NCBI RefSeq assembly: GCF_900100765.1
Contig: NZ_FNFO01000003.1
Span: 124,001 to 188,000 of the forward strand
Direction of reading: 5' to 3'
Length of the DNA: 64,000 nt
Source of the DNA: Catalinimonas alkaloidigena
GTDB lineage: Bacteria > Bacteroidota > Bacteroidia > Cytophagales > Flexibacteraceae
The notes under the pieces were generated by a model, which had not been told where the DNA came from, made no database searches, and was given only the letters and a program-made list of their open reading frames with translations. Shown piece after piece: positions 60,700 to 64,000 of this stretch. Position 1 is the stretch's first letter. Every line of letters starts with the position of its first letter. Both the position numbers and the translations under genes were made by a program.

Positions 60700-62622
60700 T
60701 TACGGATTGTCCGACGCCGGACCGGCTTGTTCCAAGAGCCATTTCGCCAGTGCCTTACCCGCTTCGAAGTTTTGGAAAGTGCCGGGCAGTTTTCGTCCGT
60801 CGACGTACTCGTTGTAGAGCCACGGATCGCCCACGGCAAATACGGTTCCCTTGCCCACTTTCGCCACGGCCATCAGGATTTCGCCGTGATGGGTCAGCAC
60901 GCCTTCGGCGGGCGATTTCACCGACAGCGGCGCAATTTCCTTCAGGTAGAGATTCAACGGTTCCTGGAAGATCGGGTGCCCGGCGGGCGTCTTGACCAGT
61001 CCCTGTTCGAACTGGTTGTTTTTCACCATGTTCAGGTTTTTGGGCAGAAACTGCATGCCGAAGGCTTTCGCCAGTTCGTTGAAATGCACGTGTTCCACGT
61101 TGGACGTGTCGTTCGACATCAGCACCAGCACCCCACCCGCTTTTACCCAGGTCTCCAGGGCTTTGATGTCTTTCTTTTCGACAAAATGCGGGTTCGGACT
61201 TTCTTTCTTGGTATCCGGATCGACGATGATGTACACATCGACATTTTTCAGGCTGGCGGCCGTCGGCGCGGTCGCCACCGAATCAATGGTGGCCCCGAAG
61301 TGCTGGAAGGTTTCGCCCCAGAGTTTGAAGCCGGAGTTGGTCGGATCTTCCCAGGTGTAGTGGTAGCGCTCTTTTTTGCCGTCTTTCGTGTTGCGCACTT
61401 CGTGGTTAAAATAGTAATCCAGGCCCACGCGCAGGCCCTTCCCGACCTTCTGCTCGTCGACCATTTCCATTTCCACACTCGCTTTAATGAACGGCCCGAC
61501 GCCCTTCAGATCGTCGGGGCGGATCGGTTCGCTGAGGTAATAGTCGTAGCTGCCCGAACGGTACGGATTGCCGCCCAGCCCACCGACGCTGACCGTCTTG
61601 TCGAGGTGGACCATGCCGTCCGGCGCCACGTCGATGAAGTTATCCAGAATACACTGGTAGCCTTTCTGGGCCGGGGCCAGGAACGAGGCATTGAGGTAGC
61701 CCATCCGCACGCCTTTCAACAGTGAATAGACAAACATGTTGGAGGCCGACGCTTCCAGGTAGTTGCCCTGGCGGCTGCCCTGGTCGACAATCTGGTACCA
61801 ACACCCCGAGTCGTCCTGATAGTTGACCAGTACCGGAGCTAAGCGTTGCAGGTAGCTCACCAGCGAGGAGTACTTCGGATGCTCCTTCGGAAAGTTGTCG
61901 AGCACATCGACCAGCGCCATGGCGTACCACCCGATGGCCCGGCCCCAGTAGTTCGGCGAACGGCCGGTTTTAGGATCGGCCCACTTCTGCTGGCGGCTTT
62001 CGTCGTAGCCGTGGTACAACAGGCCTGTTTTTTCGTCAACCAGATGCTTTTCGATCAGCTCGAACTGGCGCGCGATGTCGTCGAAGTTCTCCGGTTCGTT
62101 AAATACCTGGCTGAACTCCGCGTAGAACGGCTCGCCCATGTAGAGGCCATCCAGCCACATCTGGTACGGATAGCGCTTTTTGTGCCAGAAGCCGCCCTCT
62201 TTCGTGCGGGGTTGTTCGGCCAGTTGCCGCCGCAGTTCGTACGCCGCCTTTTTGTACTTCGCCTCGCCGGTCTGTTCGTAAAGCATCAGCAAGGCGCGTC
62301 CGGGCGGCAGGTTGTCGATGTTGAACGACTCGAAATCGTAGGTAGTAATCGTGCCGTCGTCCTGCACAAACAGGTCGATGTCGTGCTTGATGTAATCGTA
62401 GTATTTCCCGTCGCCCGTCCGTCGCCAGACACGCCGCAGCGCTTCCAGCACCAACCCTTGCTCGTAATCCCAGCGGGTGTAGGTCTTGTCGCCGATCACG
62501 ATGCTGTCTGGATATTTGGCCATCAGCGACTCGGCCATGCGCACCGACCAGGGCTTTTGCGCTTGGGCCCGGAGCGACGGAGCCAGACACAGGAAACAGA
62601 GAAAAACTAGCAACTTCTTCAT
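60700..62622 (-). CDS. GH105 unsaturated rhamnogalacturonyl hydrolase with C-terminal DUF4350/GATase-like domain
   Basis: A 640-residue exported protein with a signal peptide (MKKLLVFLCFLCLAPSLRAQ). Residues of about 30-380 are a six-hairpin GH105/GH88 domain: WDYEQGLVLEALRRVWRRTG, FWHKKRYPYQMWLDGLYMGE with the catalytic-type Asp, and SPNYWGRAIGWYAMALVDVL. Such enzymes release the 4,5-unsaturated uronic acid left by lyases on pectin fragments. The last 230 residues (VDVYIIVDPDTKKESPN, ETWVKAGGVLVLMSND) look like a class-I-glutamine-amidotransferase or DUF4350 fold. The frame is open back to 62679; the ATG at 62622 starts the signal. It is placed between two GH28 genes. Confidence 0.9.
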   Translation of the reverse strand: MKKLLVFLCFLCLAPSLRAQAQKPWSVRMAESLMAKYPDSIVIGDKTYTRWDYEQGLVLEALRRVWRRTGDGKYYDYIKHDIDLFVQDDGTITTYDFESFNIDNLPPGRALLMLYEQTGEAKYKKAAYELRRQLAEQPRTKEGGFWHKKRYPYQMWLDGLYMGEPFYAEFSQVFNEPENFDDIARQFELIEKHLVDEKTGLLYHGYDESRQQKWADPKTGRSPNYWGRAIGWYAMALVDVLDNFPKEHPKYSSLVSYLQRLAPVLVNYQDDSGCWYQIVDQGSRQGNYLEASASNMFVYSLLKGVRMGYLNASFLAPAQKGYQCILDNFIDVAPDGMVHLDKTVSVGGLGGNPYRSGSYDYYLSEPIRPDDLKGVGPFIKASVEMEMVDEQKVGKGLRVGLDYYFNHEVRNTKDGKKERYHYTWEDPTNSGFKLWGETFQHFGATIDSVATAPTAASLKNVDVYIIVDPDTKKESPNPHFVEKKDIKALETWVKAGGVLVLMSNDTSNVEHVHFNELAKAFGMQFLPKNLNMVKNNQFEQGLVKTPAGHPIFQEPLNLYLKEIAPLSVKSPAEGVLTHHGEILMAVAKVGKGTVFAVGDPWLYNEYVDGRKLPGTFQNFEAGKALAKWLLEQAGPASDNP

Positions 62623-62657
62623 GGGTGATGGGTCAGTTCGGGAGATTAGGGGATTCG

Positions 62658-63080
62658 TTACCATAGAGTTGTTCCACACACAAGCATACTAAAGGCCCCT
62701 TTAGAAACTACGCCAAGCGGGGTTAATCTTTCAGGTGGTCTTTCGTTTAATAACTCTTCTTTTAAGCGATAATAAGCCTTTATTTTTTCTTCCAGTATAA
62801 ACGCCTGGCTATCGCGCGAGACGGTGAGAGGCTCATCGTATTCCATCCCTTCTACCACTTCGATCGTCACCGCATCGCCTTCCTGCAGTTCTTGTTGAAC
62901 TCACTTGTAGTGCGCATCCTCTTTGCTGAGGTAGCCTCCGCTGTACAACTCCAGCGACTGCTCATCGTTTTCAACATCCGTCCTTAACGTTACGATTTGG
63001 GTTACCACGCCGTCAGCGTTAATGCCGTTGGTGCTGATCAGCTTTCCGTTCAGGTATACGTTGAATCCTAGATTTTTCAT
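62658..63080 (-). pseudogene. small gene interrupted by an in-frame TGA stop
   Basis: Read in one frame from the ATG at 63080 to the stop at 62658, this would encode 140 residues, but codon 60 (62903-62901) is TGA. The first half (MKNLGFNVYLNGKLISTNGI, then LYSGGYLSKEDAHYK) and the second (VQQELQEGDAVTIEVVEGM, then AYYRLKEELLNERPPERL) are both protein-like and continue the same frame across the stop, so a single substitution, for example TGG to TGA, explains it. No family is recognised; codon use is more AT-rich than the neighbours, which suggests transfer. Two separate short products, or a recoded stop, are less likely. It sits 12 bases from the distal GH28 stop and 36 bases before the GH105 start. 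Confidence 0.65.
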
Positions 63081-63092
63081 CGCTCTTTAGAG

Positions 63093-64000
63093 TTATCGAC
63101 CGCTTTGCACTACGTCGGCCGAGACGCCTTCGCCGTATTCGTTCGGTTGAAGCGGGCTCTCGCCCGAGGCGTCGACTACCTGAATGGTGCCCGTCCGCGA
63201 GCCGGTCACGCTCAGCAACCGTTGGGCCATGCCGCCGACGCGCACGTTTTCGAGCACCAGGTTGCGGCTGTTGTGGATGTGAAAGGCGGTCTGTTCTTTC
63301 AGCGGCACCAGTTGGACATTCTTCAGCGTAAGGCCGTCGGTTTCCGCGATGGTCGCGCCTTCGTCGGCGCGGAGCACGGCGTTTTCAAGCCGTACGTTCC
63401 GGATGTTCATTTCGGCCAGGCCGCGCATCGTGATGGCTTTGGCCGCGCTCCGGCAGAAGACGTTTTGCATGAAAATGTCTTTGAACTGCGGCGTGCCGTC
63501 GTTCACCGGTTCCGGCTTCATGTCGGGCAGCGCGCGGTTCTCACCGACCAGTGCCACGGGGTCCTGCGCGGCGTAGTACATGTTGAACAGGATCGCTTCG
63601 CCCAGGATGTCGGCCATGTTGATGTCCGTGAGGTAAACCTGATCGACCACGCCGCCCCGGCCGCGCGTCGTTTTGAAGCGGATGCCAATGTCGGTTCCCA
63701 CGAAGGTGCAGTTCGACGCATAGATGTTCCGTACACCGCCCGACATTTCGCTGCCCACCACAAAGCCGCCGTGCGCATGGAATACGGTCGAGTTGCGGAT
63801 GATCACGTTTTCGGTCGGGATGCCGCGCTTGCGCCCTTCTTCGTCGCGGCCCGATTTCAGGCAGATGCCGTCGTCGCCCACGTCGAAGGTGCAGTCTTCC
63901 ACCAGCACGTAGCGCGTCGATTCCAGGTCGACGCCGTCGCCGTTCTTGCCGTACCACGGATTGCGCACCGTCAGGCCGCGTAGCGTGACGTGCTCGCTCA
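63093..64000 (-). CDS. GH28-family polygalacturonase-like protein, partial (5' end beyond window)
   Basis: The C-terminal 302 or so residues of a second GH28 enzyme; the start lies past 64000. The frame is open to the window end (SEHVTLRGLTVRNPWYGK at the edge). Catalytic motifs are NGDGVDLES, GDDGICLKSG with the paired Asp, AHGGFVVGSE and RFKTT. In place of the usual GHG the third motif is AHG, with the His retained. It is clearly a paralogue of the GH28 protein at 58910-60610, with runs such as GIPTEN and GGFVVGSEMSGGV shared exactly. It would be the first pectin gene within this window on the reverse strand. Confidence 0.9.
   Translation of the reverse strand, partial: SEHVTLRGLTVRNPWYGKNGDGVDLESTRYVLVEDCTFDVGDDGICLKSGRDEEGRKRGIPTENVIIRNSTVFHAHGGFVVGSEMSGGVRNIYASNCTFVGTDIGIRFKTTRGRGGVVDQVYLTDINMADILGEAILFNMYYAAQDPVALVGENRALPDMKPEPVNDGTPQFKDIFMQNVFCRSAAKAITMRGLAEMNIRNVRLENAVLRADEGATIAETDGLTLKNVQLVPLKEQTAFHIHNSRNLVLENVRVGGMAQRLLSVTGSRTGTIQVVDASGESPLQPNEYGEGVSADVVQSGR

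Overview
The window looks like a chromosomal stretch of a free-living Bacteroidota bacterium, most likely of the Cytophagales (class Cytophagia). The evidence is a SusC/SusD pair, a type IX secretion (T9SS) C-terminal sorting domain, a YfiR/TonB-receptor pair, Bacteroidota-only lipoprotein families (DUF4837, DUF1573), start sites without clear Shine-Dalgarno sequences, and promoter-like sites of the Bacteroidota type (TTG, about 20 bases, TAnnTTTG). Base composition is moderately GC-rich, which also produces many long antisense shadow frames. I cannot name the genus. I saw no tRNA, rRNA, CRISPR array, insertion sequence or prophage.

Left part (1-33.4 kb) is mostly core metabolism and information processing: a 5'-deoxyribonucleotidase, NADP malic enzyme with a DUF4837 lipoprotein, then a forward operon nusB, ytxH-like, DUF1573, yajC, ybbR-like, coaE. 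Next come pgk, threonine aldolase and an MscS channel. A secreted T9SS-tagged PhoX-type phosphatase is followed by a di-heme cytochrome c peroxidase with an extra helical N-terminal half. The reverse operon rimP-nusA-infB has a good promoter and a terminator-like leader hairpin. After it lie a Na/Pi symporter with an MmcQ/YjbR protein, a tight reverse operon secA-deoC-SPOR lipoprotein-M20 amidohydrolase, dapF, a type II NADH dehydrogenase and a PAP2 phosphatase.

Middle part (33.4-52.4 kb) is more accessory: a soluble five-PAS histidine kinase overlapping its single-domain response regulator; an NAD-dependent epimerase; a reverse cluster of ATP-grasp enzyme, secreted M20 peptidase, DoxX protein and secreted beta-lactamase-like serine hydrolase; a reverse cluster of Ca2+ P-type ATPase, DUF389 membrane protein and short-chain dehydrogenase; a small widely distributed protein of unknown role; a YfiR protein with a TonB-dependent receptor; and two small genes, one SnoaL-like and one unknown.

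Right part (52.7-64 kb) is a polysaccharide utilisation locus for a pectin-type polymer: susC-susD forward with a terminator, then, on the other strand and running in from beyond the window end, two GH28 (polygalacturonase-like) enzymes flanking a GH105 unsaturated-glucuronyl/galacturonyl hydrolase. The inferred flow is GH28 cleavage of galacturonan outside the cytoplasm, SusD/SusC capture and import of oligomers, and GH105 removal of unsaturated terminal uronic acids. No pectate lyase or dedicated regulator is visible in the window. Between the GH105 and the distal GH28 sits a small AT-richer gene interrupted by an in-frame TGA.

The least explained items are the leader hairpin of rimP-nusA-infB, the 15-bp inverted repeat directly before dapF, the interrupted small gene in the pectin locus, the ATP-grasp/amidohydrolase/serine-hydrolase cluster, and the peroxidase with the added N-terminal domain. 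None of these by itself proves a new system.
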